A stretch of 64,000 nt of DNA from Geothrix edaphica (GTDB lineage Bacteria; Acidobacteriota; Holophagae; Holophagales; Holophagaceae): assembly GCF_030268045.1 (NCBI RefSeq), contig NZ_BSDC01000003.1, forward strand, positions 1-64,000, given 5' to 3'. Below are positions 25,335 to 34,203 of this stretch, in pieces (position 1 is the first letter of the stretch; the number at the start of each line of letters is the position of its first letter). The translations under genes and the position numbers were made by a program. The notes below the pieces were generated by a model. That model was not told where the DNA came from and did no database searches. It saw only the letters and a list, made by a program, of their open reading frames with translations.

Positions 25335-28082
25335 TCAGAAACTATAGCGAACTCCCAAGCGGACGGACCGCGGAGCCTGGAAAGAGAAGGGACTCTTGTA
25401 GTTCTCGTTCGTCTGGCCCACATCGGCTTGGGCGAAGTTGTAACGTTGGTCGATGACCGTAGCGGTCTGGGAGTCCAGCAGGTTGGTGATCTCCGCCACG
25501 AAGCGCAGGCGCTGCTTGTTCGGTAGTTGCATGGTGTAGGCCACGTTCACGTCGAGGCGCGTATTGTCGGGAGTGCGGCCTTCGGTGCCCCGAGGGACGA
25601 GGAACAGTTCATAGCGTCCGTAGCCGTCGTGGTAGCCCAGCCGGCTGATGGGGGTGCCCGTCTGGTAGGTGATGGAGGCGCCGGCGGTGAGCCCGAAATC
25701 CCATTCGTAGGAACCGTTCGCCTTGACCTGGTGGGTACGGTCGCCGCTGAGGCGGCCGTAGCTATTGGTGATGAACTCGGGCAGGTCGAAGGCGCTGTTG
25801 ATGTTGGGATCCAGCTGGCCCGTGCCGTCCACGCCGCCGATGCCCTGGTAGGCGCCCTCGTAGTTGCCCTTGAGCTGACTCCAGAGGTAGCTGAACTGCC
25901 AGGTGTAGTGGTCCGCGAGCTTACGCTGGGCCGTCAGTTCCACGCCCGTGAAGTCGCGCACGGCCTTGGGGTAGGTCACGCCCGCCGGGGAGCTGACGCC
26001 GGGGTTCATGATGAAGTAGTCCCCCAGGGGGGAGTTCACGTCCAGGCCGTCCTCGATGGCCCGGCCCAGGTAGCGGCGGATGTATTTGGCCCCCAGGACG
26101 TAGAGGTTCCGGAATGTGGACTCCGCGCCGAGGATGATCTCGTCCGTGTACGAGCCCTTGAGGTTGCCGTCCACAGGCTCGACGTAGGAACCAACGATCG
26201 ACGAGGTCGATCCGGCGGCGGCCTCAGCGGCGGGATCCGGCGCGTAGCTGGTGGGGCTGTAGTTGTAGGTGGTGGGATTCCGCTCCACGCTGAAGGAGCG
26301 GATCACCAGATCCAGGGGCAGCTGCTCGAAGTAGCGAGAGAAGCTGGCGTAGACCTTGTCCTGGCCCTTCCCTCGGAAGTCGTAGATGATCCCCAGACGC
26401 GGCGCCCACTCGTTCTTGAGCGAGATCACCTTGGCGCCGAACTGGTCCTTGATGTCCGTCTGGTCCGTGCGAACGCCCAGGTTCACGGTCAGCGTGGGCA
26501 TCACGGTCCACTTGTCCTGGATGAAAAAAGCCTGGCTCTCGTGCTTGGGCTTCGACGCGAAGACGATGCTGGGGGCATCGAAGGTCGGTGTCAGCTGACC
26601 CGCGGCGGTGGTCCACCAGTAATGGGAGTATATCTTTGACGTGGCGGTTCCCAGGCCGTCATTGAACAGGAGCGTCACCAGCTGACCCCCGGTGTAGCTG
26701 CGGTGGATGTCCGCCTTGTCGTACTGGAGGTCGAAGCCGGCCTTCACCTCGTGCGCGCCGAGGAAGCCCGTGAGGGAGCCGGCGATGTTGTCGCGGGTGA
26801 ACTTCTTGTCATCCCAGCGCCCGAAGCCACCGCTCTGGGCGCCCCCGCCCGCTTGGTCCACCAACTGCGTCTGGCTTCCGCCCAGACCGGGGAGGATGGA
26901 ACTGGTCTGCTGGTGCCGGCTCACCTGGATCTGGCCGAACCAGCGCTCGCCGGTGACCTCGTACCGCAGGCTCAGGTCCGTGCCGCCCACCTTGTTCTCG
27001 CCATCCCAGGTGCCGACGCTGCCTTGGGGCGACTTTACAGCGCCGGTGATGGTCTCGGGATCACCGACGATGGAGGCGATGAGGCTCTGGCTGTCGGTCA
27101 CGCGCCAGGTGAGCTTGGCCGCGAAGAGGTCGCGCTTGGAGTTCTGGGGGGCCTTCTGGCCGGCTTCGGGGCCGATGCGGATGCCGTAGGTCTGGTCCTC
27201 CTTGCGGCGGTCATAGGCGATGAAGTACCAGAGCCTGTCTTTGATGACCGCCCCGCCCACGTCGAAGCCCAGTTCCAGGGTCTTGTCCTCGAGGACCAGC
27301 GGCTTGGACAGGTTGCCGTCATTTTGGTGCTTGTTGCCGGTCTTGAGGAAGGCCCCTTCCGAGTAGACGAACACATCCCCGGTGAAGTCGTTGCCGCCGG
27401 ACTTCGTGATCACGTTGATGATGCCGCCCATGGCCTTGCCGTACTCGGCTTCGTAGCCGCCGGTCTTCACCTGGAATTCCTGGATGAACTCCATGGGCAC
27501 CTTCTTACCCTTGGTGCCGAACTCCACATCTGTGGCGTTGATGCCGTCCACCACGAAGTTGTTCTCCGCGCCCGTGGCGCCGTAGACCTTGAAGCCAGCG
27601 TTGTCCTGGCTGACGCCGGGGGCCAGCAGGGCGATGTTCGCGAAGTCGCGTGAAACGTTCAGCTTCGCCAGGGTGTCAGAGGTGTAGTTCGCCCCCGATG
27701 TGGTGGCCTTCATATCCATCGTTGTGGTCGCGTCGGTCACCTCCACCGTCGCCGTGGCCACGGGATTCATGGTCAGGTCCACCGAGGAGGTGCGGTCCAG
27801 GCCGATCTGGAGCTGGGACTTCGCGGTGTTGAGACCCTCCTTGGTCGCGGTGATGACGCACGGGCCCGGTGGCAGCAGGCCGAACCGGTAGGACCCGGTC
27901 TCGTCCGTGACGGCCGTGCGCCCGCCCTGCATGCCGGCGCCGCTCAGGACCACCCGGGCCCCGGCCACGGGCCGCCCCTTGGTGTCCAGGACACGCCCCT
28001 GCAGGGACCCCGTGGTCTGGGCCGACAGGATCGCCCCGGCAGCGAGAAGCAGAGTCAGATAGCGCATGCGACGGCAGGCCAT
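25335..28082 (-). CDS. TonB-dependent outer-membrane receptor with carboxypeptidase-regulatory-like domain
   Basis: The 915-residue protein has a signal peptide (MACRRMRYLTLLLAAGAILSAQ), an N-terminal CarboxypepD_reg-like domain (about residues 22-105: SLQGRVLDTKGRPVAGARVVL, GSYRFGLLPPG), a plug domain (NFVVDGINATDVEFG, GGIINVITKSGGNDFTGD) and a long barrel ending in RLGVRYSF with terminal Phe. This type, like Oar or SusC-like receptors, is expanded in acidobacteria and usually takes up oligomeric nutrients or exports matrix. The substrate is unknown and no periplasmic partner is near. Start ATG at 28082 has GGAG five bases upstream. A palindrome lies upstream. Confidence 0.9.
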   Translation of the reverse strand: MACRRMRYLTLLLAAGAILSAQTTGSLQGRVLDTKGRPVAGARVVLSGAGMQGGRTAVTDETGSYRFGLLPPGPCVITATKEGLNTAKSQLQIGLDRTSSVDLTMNPVATATVEVTDATTTMDMKATTSGANYTSDTLAKLNVSRDFANIALLAPGVSQDNAGFKVYGATGAENNFVVDGINATDVEFGTKGKKVPMEFIQEFQVKTGGYEAEYGKAMGGIINVITKSGGNDFTGDVFVYSEGAFLKTGNKHQNDGNLSKPLVLEDKTLELGFDVGGAVIKDRLWYFIAYDRRKEDQTYGIRIGPEAGQKAPQNSKRDLFAAKLTWRVTDSQSLIASIVGDPETITGAVKSPQGSVGTWDGENKVGGTDLSLRYEVTGERWFGQIQVSRHQQTSSILPGLGGSQTQLVDQAGGGAQSGGFGRWDDKKFTRDNIAGSLTGFLGAHEVKAGFDLQYDKADIHRSYTGGQLVTLLFNDGLGTATSKIYSHYWWTTAAGQLTPTFDAPSIVFASKPKHESQAFFIQDKWTVMPTLTVNLGVRTDQTDIKDQFGAKVISLKNEWAPRLGIIYDFRGKGQDKVYASFSRYFEQLPLDLVIRSFSVERNPTTYNYSPTSYAPDPAAEAAAGSTSSIVGSYVEPVDGNLKGSYTDEIILGAESTFRNLYVLGAKYIRRYLGRAIEDGLDVNSPLGDYFIMNPGVSSPAGVTYPKAVRDFTGVELTAQRKLADHYTWQFSYLWSQLKGNYEGAYQGIGGVDGTGQLDPNINSAFDLPEFITNSYGRLSGDRTHQVKANGSYEWDFGLTAGASITYQTGTPISRLGYHDGYGRYELFLVPRGTEGRTPDNTRLDVNVAYTMQLPNKQRLRFVAEITNLLDSQTATVIDQRYNFAQADVGQTNENYKSPFSFQAPRSVRLGVRYSF

Positions 28083-28145
28083 GGCCGCTCCAAATGGAAT
28101 GGCCACCACCAGATGGCCAGGATCAGAAAGAAAGTGGCTTCATAG

Positions 28146-28163
28146 TGGACATTTGAATGTCCA
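28146..28163. promoter_or_regulatory. Operator-like palindrome upstream of the TonB receptor
   Basis: TGGACATT-TG-AATGTCCA has perfect 8-bp arms and lies about 64 bases upstream of the receptor start, in a short A/T-rich patch. Its shape suits a dimeric repressor site. No matching regulator gene is nearby. Whether it belongs to the receptor is inferred from position only. Confidence 0.45.
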
Positions 28164-28288
28164 TATCAAGGAAAATCTCCAAAAGCCTCATTCACGATAC
28201 AAATGTCGCCATTTTTACGGGTAGACGTATCCTCCTGATCCAGAAAGGGATCAACAGAATCTCCTGCCGGGATTTCAGCGGCCGGAAA

Positions 28289-28876
28289 CTACCAGTCTCC
28301 GCCGGAGTCCCCGCCACCGGAATCGCCACCGCCCCAGTCCCCGCCACCGGAATCACCCCAGTCGCCGGAACCGGAACTGGATTCGCCCCAATCGCTGGAG
28401 GAGCCGTCGGAGGATCCGCCGCCCCAGCCGTCGCCGTTGTTCTGCCCATCGTGGTGATGGCCGCCGCCCATCATGCTGCCGATCATCATGCCCGTGAGCA
28501 GGCCACCCATGCCGCCGCCGGGCTGGCCGTAGCCACCCTGCTGCATGGGGACCGAGCCCTGCATCGGCGCGTCCATTCCTAGGCGCCGGCGCGCGGAGGG
28601 AGGGAGCTCCTCGTCCTTGAGGGTCTGCACGCCCACGAGGGCCCCGCAGTAACCGCAGGTCCACTTCACCGCCCGCAGGCCATCCCAGTCCTGCTTCATC
28701 TTGTCGCCCGTGGCTCCACAGGCGGGGCACTTGGGATAGGGACAGGGGAAGGTGTACGCCTCCAGCGGCCCCGTGGGCAGGGCACGGCGCGAAGCGCCCA
28801 GCTGTTCCGCGCGGTCCTTCTTCCCGCGCAGGACGAAGAAGAGCACGATGCCGACGATGAGGATGATCCAGAACAT
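28289..28876 (-). CDS. Small membrane protein with zinc ribbon and Gly/Ser/Asp/Trp-rich tail
   Basis: The 195-residue product has one N-terminal transmembrane segment (MFWIILIVGIVLFFVL), a rubredoxin-like zinc ribbon (CPYPKCPACG then CGYCG), and then a Gly/Met patch (GGGMGGLLTGMMIGSMMGGG) with HHH. The last 50 or so residues consist of short repeats built from G, S, D and W. The tail resembles low-complexity C-termini seen on some phosphate-starvation and TPM-type envelope proteins, but I do not recognise a named family. It is the only gene in its unit and is head-to-head with anmK. Confidence 0.7.
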   Translation of the reverse strand: MFWIILIVGIVLFFVLRGKKDRAEQLGASRRALPTGPLEAYTFPCPYPKCPACGATGDKMKQDWDGLRAVKWTCGYCGALVGVQTLKDEELPPSARRRLGMDAPMQGSVPMQQGGYGQPGGGMGGLLTGMMIGSMMGGGHHHDGQNNGDGWGGGSSDGSSSDWGESSSGSGDWGDSGGGDWGGGDSGGGDSGGDW

Positions 28877-28933
28877 GGGGAACCCCCGGGGGCATCCAGA
28901 GTACCCGCAATCCGGTCTCCTGCACTTGCTGGC

Positions 28934-30067
28934 ATGATCAGCAGCATGCGCTTCCGCATCCCGCTCCCGGAGGACCGTCCCTGGCGTGTGCTGGGCCTCA
29001 TGTCCGGCACCAGCGCGGATGGCGTGGATGTCGTGGCCGTGGAGGTGGACCCCACCGGGTTTCCGGATGCGCGACCCTTCCGCGCCCTACTCGGCCACCA
29101 CGCCGCGCCCTACCCCGAGGCCCTGAAGGCGGCGGTCCTGGCGGCCGCCTCGAACCGCCTGGATCCCGCGGGACTCTGTGTCCTCCAGCGGCGCCTGGGG
29201 GACCACCACGCCCACGCCGCGGCGGAACTCTGCGCAACCCTGGGGCTGCAGCCCGACCTGGCCTCCCTCCACGGCCAGACTGTCCAGCACCACCCCGCCG
29301 AGGGTGCCAGCCTCCAGCTGGCGGATCCCTACGTGCTGGCCGAGGTCCTGGGCTGCCCGGTGGTGTGGGACCTCCGCCGCCGCGACCTGGCCCTGGGCGG
29401 CCAGGGCGCGCCCCTGGTGCCCCTGCCCGAGCGCTGGCTGCGCGGAGCAGAGCCCTGGCTGGCCCTGAACCTCGGTGGCATCGCGAACCTGGCGTACTGG
29501 GATGGTTCCCGCCTGCAGGCCTGGGACACGGGCCCGGGCATGTCGCTCCTGGATCTGGCCGCCCGGCGCTGGCTGGGGCAGGCCTTCGATCCCGGCGGTG
29601 CCGCGGCCTCGGGCCGCGTCCACAGCGACCTGCTGGAACGCTGGATGCAACACCCCTACTTCCGGCAGGCGCCGCCGAAATCCACGGGCCGGGAAGTGTT
29701 CGGCGAGGCCTGGCTCGAAGCGCAGGCTGGCACGCTGGAGACCCTTGCCCTGCCGGATCGGCTGGCCGCCCTGGCGGCCTTCAGCGCCGAGGCCGTGGCC
29801 CGCGAGGCCGCCCGCCTCGATCCCCTGGCCCCGGGCACCCATGGCCTGGTGAGCGGTGGCGGGGCCCAGCACCGGCGCCTCCGTACCGAACTCGCCACGC
29901 GCCTGCCGCTCCCCCTGGAAGACGACACCGCCTTCCCGGCCGGCGCCCGGGAGGCCGTGAGCTGGGCCCTGCTCGGCGCCGCCAGCGCCCTCGGCCTGCC
30001 GGGGAACCTCCCCGAGGTGACCGGCGCCGCGCGCCCCGTGGCCCTCGGGAGCTGGGTCTGGCCGTGA
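28934..30067 (+). CDS. anmK: Anhydro-N-acetylmuramic acid kinase
   Basis: AnmK cleaves and phosphorylates 1,6-anhydro-MurNAc released by peptidoglycan recycling. The 377-residue protein has the ATP-binding start LGLMSGTSADGVDVVAVE, DLASLHGQTVQHHP, WDTGPGMSLLDLAARRW and GLVSGGGAQHRRLRTEL, which are the family landmarks. Its stop overlaps the start of the transglutaminase-like gene (GTGA). Either ATG at 28934 or 28946 could serve; the upstream ribosome-binding site is weak. No murQ or nagZ gene is next to it. Confidence 0.92.
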   Translation: MISSMRFRIPLPEDRPWRVLGLMSGTSADGVDVVAVEVDPTGFPDARPFRALLGHHAAPYPEALKAAVLAAASNRLDPAGLCVLQRRLGDHHAHAAAELCATLGLQPDLASLHGQTVQHHPAEGASLQLADPYVLAEVLGCPVVWDLRRRDLALGGQGAPLVPLPERWLRGAEPWLALNLGGIANLAYWDGSRLQAWDTGPGMSLLDLAARRWLGQAFDPGGAAASGRVHSDLLERWMQHPYFRQAPPKSTGREVFGEAWLEAQAGTLETLALPDRLAALAAFSAEAVAREAARLDPLAPGTHGLVSGGGAQHRRLRTELATRLPLPLEDDTAFPAGAREAVSWALLGAASALGLPGNLPEVTGAARPVALGSWVWP

Positions 30068-32016
30068 GGTGGGCGCGCTGGATCGACCACCTGCCCCTCT
30101 GGGTGGCCTACGGAGCGGCGATCTCCACGGGCATCTACGAGCCCGGGGAGCTGGCGATCATGGCCCTGCCCCTGGTGGGGGCCGCCATGGTGGAGGCTCT
30201 GCGCTGGGATCTGGGCCGGCATCACCGCTGGCTGGAGGTCGGCGCCCTCGCCTTCTTCCTGGCCGATCTCGCCCGGGGGCACGGCATCTTCCCCGTAGCC
30301 ATCCACACCCTCTTCCTGCTGGCGGGACTGAGGCTGGTCCTGCCCCGGGAGCTGCCCCAGCGCCGCCAGCTGGTGCTCATGGGCTTCCTGCTCTTCCTTA
30401 CCACCGCCGTGAGCACCACCGATCTGGTGTTCCTGCTCTGGGCCCTGCTCTGGCTGGGATCGGCGGCGGCGGCCCTGCTCCAGCAGAGCTGGGAGGCCTC
30501 CGCCAGCCTCCGCCGGGGCACGCCTTCCCGCCCCCCGTTCGGGCGCATCCCGGCCTGGATGGGGGCGACGCTGGTGCTGGGCGTGGGGTTCTTCCTGATC
30601 CTGCCACGCCTCAACGCCGGCTTCCGGCCCAGAGGCTTCCTGGGCACCACCGCCCTGGCCGCCCGGGCGGGCTTCGGCGACCAGATGGATCTCGCCAGCG
30701 GCGGCCCCATCGAGCCGAATCCCGAAGTGGTCCTGCGGATCGCTCCGCCCCCGGGGACGGACCCGGCGACGCTGCCCGGCCTGGACCTGCTGCGCGGCGT
30801 GGCCCTCGAGACCGTCCAGGGGATGCGCTGGAGCACCTCTGACCTGACGCCGCCCGTCCTCCGCGGCCCGCGCCAGGGTTCCGGAACTCGGCGCGCGGAA
30901 TTCCTGTTCTATCCCAGCGCCCAGGGCATCCTGACGTTGCCCTACGGAACCACGGGTGTGGAGCCGAACGCGCCCCTGCGCCGGGGCGGCGGCGGCAGCC
31001 TCCGCTGGCAGTTCCCCCGGACCCGCCCCGTCCCCCTGGAAGTGACCTGGAGCGCCGGGGGCCCTGACCCCTCGGAGCCCTGGCTGTCCCCCCGGAGGCT
31101 CGGGCATCTCCTGGAGCTGGGACCAGAGCACGAGGCGGCCCGGCGCTGGAGCCTCCGCCTGGCCCCGGGGATCCTGGCCACGCCGGAGCTGGCCCACGTG
31201 CTGGAGCGGGACTTGCGGAGGTTCCGGTACACCCTGGACAACCCCTCGGGCCGCGCGGCGAATCCCCTGGAGGACTTCCTGGAGCGCACCCAGGCCGGTC
31301 ACTGCGAGTATTTCGCCTCGGCCATGGCGCTGATGCTCCGGGCCCGCGGCGTGCCCGCCCGGGTGGTGAACGGCTTCCGCCTGGGCCCCTGGATCCCCGA
31401 GGGCGGCTACTTCCGGGTGAGCCAGGACCAGGCCCACAGCTGGGTGGAGTACTGGGACCAGGGTGGCTGGCACGTGGCGGATCCCACCCCGGCGGGCGCC
31501 GGCCAGGGCCCGCACGGAGCGCCTCTCGACCTCGGCATCCTCACCCGCTGGCTCGACAACCTGCGCTACCAGTGGGACCGCCATGTGGTGCGCTTCTCGG
31601 ACCAGGACCAGGTCGCCGGTCTCTCCTGGCTCCAGGCCCGGCTCCAGGGCTGGGAGTGGCGGTGGAAGGCGCCGCCGGCCGGCCTCTCCTGGGGACTCGC
31701 CCTGCTGGTCGCAGGCTGGATCGCCTGGCGCACCCGCGCGCTCTGGCGGCCCGTCGCGCCCGGGCCCGGGAGCATCCGCGCCCTGCGCCCCCTCCTGGCC
31801 CGGACCCGGCGGGTGGCGGCCCCGCAGGCGGGCGAGACGGCCCGGGCCTGGCTGCTGCGACTGGGCACGCTGAGGCCGGAGAGGGTGGGCGACCTGCTGC
31901 GGCTCGCGGAGGCCGTGGAGGCCGAGGCCTATGCCGGTCGAGACAGCGCAGCCTCCGCCCTGGCGAAAGCGGAGGCCGCAGTGTGGCGGGGTTGGAGGCC
32001 CCCTACTTCTCCGTGA
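30064..32016 (+). CDS. Transglutaminase-like membrane protein (DUF3488/TgpA type)
   Basis: The 650-residue product has five or so hydrophobic segments in the first 185 residues, a periplasmic region, and a transglutaminase-like domain with the triad in order: AGHCEYFASAMALMLRARG (C414), DQAHSWVEYW (H458) and WHVADPTP (D473). A last hydrophobic segment near residue 555 and a cytoplasmic tail follow. This is the TgpA/DUF3488 architecture, often encoded beside MoxR/DUF58 genes; here DUF58 is 20 kb away. GTG at 30064 overlaps the anmK stop. It overlaps the convergent stomatin-like gene by 14 bases. Confidence 0.88.
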   Translation: MRWARWIDHLPLWVAYGAAISTGIYEPGELAIMALPLVGAAMVEALRWDLGRHHRWLEVGALAFFLADLARGHGIFPVAIHTLFLLAGLRLVLPRELPQRRQLVLMGFLLFLTTAVSTTDLVFLLWALLWLGSAAAALLQQSWEASASLRRGTPSRPPFGRIPAWMGATLVLGVGFFLILPRLNAGFRPRGFLGTTALAARAGFGDQMDLASGGPIEPNPEVVLRIAPPPGTDPATLPGLDLLRGVALETVQGMRWSTSDLTPPVLRGPRQGSGTRRAEFLFYPSAQGILTLPYGTTGVEPNAPLRRGGGGSLRWQFPRTRPVPLEVTWSAGGPDPSEPWLSPRRLGHLLELGPEHEAARRWSLRLAPGILATPELAHVLERDLRRFRYTLDNPSGRAANPLEDFLERTQAGHCEYFASAMALMLRARGVPARVVNGFRLGPWIPEGGYFRVSQDQAHSWVEYWDQGGWHVADPTPAGAGQGPHGAPLDLGILTRWLDNLRYQWDRHVVRFSDQDQVAGLSWLQARLQGWEWRWKAPPAGLSWGLALLVAGWIAWRTRALWRPVAPGPGSIRALRPLLARTRRVAAPQAGETARAWLLRLGTLRPERVGDLLRLAEAVEAEAYAGRDSAASALAKAEAAVWRGWRPPTSP

Positions 32017-32776
32017 GCTTCTCGAAGGCCTTCATGATCTCCATGGGCAGCGGGAAGACGATGGTGCTGTTCTTCTCCACGGCGATCTCGGTGAGGGTCT
32101 GCAGGTAGCGCATCTGGATGGCCGTGGGGTTCTGGCTGATCTTGTTGGCGGCCTCCAGCAGCTGCTGGCTGGCCATGAGCTCGCCCTCGGCGGCGATGAT
32201 CTTGGCCCGCTTCTCGCGCTCGGCCTCGGCCTGCTTGCCCATGGCGCGCTGGATCTGCTCGGGCAGGTCCACGCTCTTCAGTTCGACGCTGCTCACTTCC
32301 ACGCCCCAGGGCTCGGTGGAACGGTCGATGATCTCCCGCAGGCGGGCGCTGAGCTTCTCGCGGTCCGCCAGCAGCTCGTCCAGACTCACTTCGCCCAGGA
32401 TGGAGCGCAGGGTGGTCTGAGCGATCTGGCTGGTGGCGTAGTAGTAGTTCTCGACGCCGATGATGGCCTGCTTGGGATCCAGCACCCGCGAGTAGACGAC
32501 GGCGCTCACCTTCAGGCTCACGTTGTCACGGGTGATCACGTCCTGGCTGGGGACTTCCAGCACCGTCGTGCGCAGGCTCACGGTGATGGCCGTCTGGAAG
32601 GGCCGCCACACGAAGCAGAGGCCCGGGCCCTTGGGCTTGTCTTCCACCTTGCCCAGGGTGAAGACCACCAGCCGCTCGTACTCGTTCACGACCTTGAGGC
32701 AGGCGAAGAGGTAGATGATCAGGAAGATCGCGATCGGGCCGAAGCAGCCGAAGGAGGAGGCGAGCAGGGTGTCCAT
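32003..32776 (-). CDS. SPFH-domain protein (stomatin/slipin)
   Basis: The 257-residue protein has an N-terminal transmembrane segment (residues about 9-26) and a full SPFH domain: VVNEYERLVVFTLGKVE, PGLCFVWRPFQ, TRDNVSLKVSAVVYSRV, LRSILGEVSLDELLADREKL, AEREKRAKIIAAEGE, and a C-terminal helix. Bacterial slipins form membrane rings and often pair with an NfeD protease; no NfeD gene is adjacent here. ATG at 32776 has GGAG seven bases before it, so the ORF reading from 32839 is not used. Function beyond membrane scaffolding is not certain. Confidence 0.9.
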   Translation of the reverse strand: MDTLLASSFGCFGPIAIFLIIYLFACLKVVNEYERLVVFTLGKVEDKPKGPGLCFVWRPFQTAITVSLRTTVLEVPSQDVITRDNVSLKVSAVVYSRVLDPKQAIIGVENYYYATSQIAQTTLRSILGEVSLDELLADREKLSARLREIIDRSTEPWGVEVSSVELKSVDLPEQIQRAMGKQAEAEREKRAKIIAAEGELMASQQLLEAANKISQNPTAIQMRYLQTLTEIAVEKNSTIVFPLPMEIMKAFEKLTEK

Positions 32777-32883
32777 GGAGGATCTCCGGAGGGTTGACCC
32801 ATCATGCCACCAGTGCCCCGGGCAACCATCGAAAAGCAACCTTCGCCTCTGCTATTCTTGGGCCGCCTTCTTCTGGAGGAACC

Positions 32884-33483
32884 ATGCGCTCCCTCGCCCT
32901 TCCCCTGCTCCTTCTGGCTGGCTCCGGCCTCCTGGCCCAGTCGCCCACCCTCAATGGCGGCCTGCAGGCCGGCCTCAACTTTCCGGTCGGTGATTTCGCC
33001 GACAAGAAGGATGGTGGCTATTACGTCGGGGCCAACGGGGGCCTGGGCGTGCACTTCGGGGGCCACCTCGACCTCAACTTCACCCAGCACCACCAGCTGC
33101 GCCTGATCCTCAACGCGAACGGCTTCGCAAGCAAGGAGCAGACGCTCTTCGGCAGCACCCAGCAGAACACCTTCAGCGTGGCCCAGCTCGGAGCCGACTA
33201 TGTGTTCAATGCGACCTCCCCGGTCCAGGGTGGGTATTTCCTCGTGGGCCTGAACGTGAACAAGGTCAAGGCCACCTATGAGCTGGCGGGCTACCCCGAT
33301 GTGGAGGCGAACCAGTCGGGGCGCCTGGGCCTGCGCGTCGGCGGCGGCTACACCTTCAACCGCATCTTCAGCCTCGAAGGCCACCTCAACAGCGTCTCGG
33401 TAGAGAAGAACGGGGCCGATGGCCTGGGCATGGATTCGCTCACCTGGCTGTCGGTGAGCGCCGTCTTCCGCTTCGGCCGCTGA
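32884..33483 (+). CDS. Outer-membrane beta-barrel protein
   Basis: The 199-residue product begins with a signal peptide (MRSLALPLLLLAGSGLLAQ) preceded by GGAGG. The rest alternates polar and hydrophobic residues with Gly/Tyr-rich hairpins (GGYYVGANGGLGVHFGGHLD, GLRVGGGYTFNRIF) and ends VSAVFRFGR, close to the terminal-aromatic barrel signature. It belongs to the broad OmpA-like/porin-family small 8-strand barrels. Substrate or partner is unknown. It stands alone, divergent from the slipin gene and convergent with the metallo-hydrolase. Confidence 0.78.
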   Translation: MRSLALPLLLLAGSGLLAQSPTLNGGLQAGLNFPVGDFADKKDGGYYVGANGGLGVHFGGHLDLNFTQHHQLRLILNANGFASKEQTLFGSTQQNTFSVAQLGADYVFNATSPVQGGYFLVGLNVNKVKATYELAGYPDVEANQSGRLGLRVGGGYTFNRIFSLEGHLNSVSVEKNGADGLGMDSLTWLSVSAVFRFGR

Positions 33484-33484
33484 C

Positions 33485-34108
33485 CTATCTCCGCACGAAC
33501 GGGTTCGTCTCCGCCTCCACCCCGAGGGTGGTGGCGGGGCCATGCCCCGGGATGACCAGGGTGGCGCCATCCAGCACGTAGAGCTCCCGCCGGATGCTCT
33601 GCTCCAGGTGTTCCCAGCTGCCGCCCCAGAGGTCCGTGCGCCCCACGCCGCCGCGGAAGAGCGTATCCCCCGCCAGCAGCACCTGGCCCTGGGCGAAGGC
33701 CCCGTGAAAGCAGCAGGAGCCCGGCGTGTGGCCCGGCGTGTGCAGTGTCGAGAGGTCCAGGTGCCGATCCCCGGCGCTCAGGCCCGTCATCTCGGGCTGG
33801 GGGATGGCGGGCATCCCGAACATCCCCGTCTGCTGCGGCAGCGCCTCGATGAGGAAGGTGTCGTCGCCGTGCAGGTGGGCTGGGCACTGCCAGAGATCCT
33901 GCAACTCCCTCGTGGCGCCCACATGGTCGAAGTGGGCGTGGGTGTGCAGCAAAGCCGCGACCTTGAACCCCAGGACTTCCACGCGCTTCCGGATCTTCGC
34001 GCCGTCCCCGCCCGGATCCACCACCACACCCATACCCGTGGCGGGGTCCCACAGCAGGGAACAGTTGCAGCCCAGCGGGCCCACGGGGAAGGTCTCGAGG
34101 TTCAGCAT
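33485..34108 (-). CDS. Metallo-beta-lactamase-fold hydrolase (glyoxalase II-like)
   Basis: The 207-residue protein starts MLNLETFPVGPLGCNCSLLW and has the zinc motifs HTHAHFDHVGATREL (about 55-69), HTPGHTPGSCCFH, AGDTLFRGGVGRTD and IPGHGPATT, as in the YcbL/glyoxalase II group that hydrolyses thioesters such as S-lactoylglutathione. The short length without the extra C-terminal helical domain of classical glyoxalase II points to the YcbL-like branch. The substrate is therefore open. It is divergent from uvrC with a repeat element in between. Confidence 0.85.
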   Translation of the reverse strand: MLNLETFPVGPLGCNCSLLWDPATGMGVVVDPGGDGAKIRKRVEVLGFKVAALLHTHAHFDHVGATRELQDLWQCPAHLHGDDTFLIEALPQQTGMFGMPAIPQPEMTGLSAGDRHLDLSTLHTPGHTPGSCCFHGAFAQGQVLLAGDTLFRGGVGRTDLWGGSWEHLEQSIRRELYVLDGATLVIPGHGPATTLGVEAETNPFVRR

Positions 34109-34137
34109 CCCCCCATTGTCCCAGATCCGCCCCCACC

Positions 34138-34193
34138 GATAGCTGACAGCCGATAGCTGATAGCTGATAGCTGATAGTCGATACCTGACAGCT
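34138..34193. repeat. GATAGCTGA-type tandem element (repeat family A)
   Basis: Short units of GATAGCTGA and variants (GACAGCCGATAGCTGA) follow one another here, between the metallo-hydrolase and uvrC starts. Related strings recur at 43908-43930, 53851-53875 and 53915-53946, so it is a dispersed low-complexity element. Its role is unknown. Confidence 0.7.
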
Positions 34194-34203
34194 ACACTGA
34201 ACC

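Noticed and set aside
29656-31584. Long antisense frame across anmK and the transglutaminase-like gene
   Set aside because: Shadow of two well-recognised genes; no own ribosome-binding site or motif.
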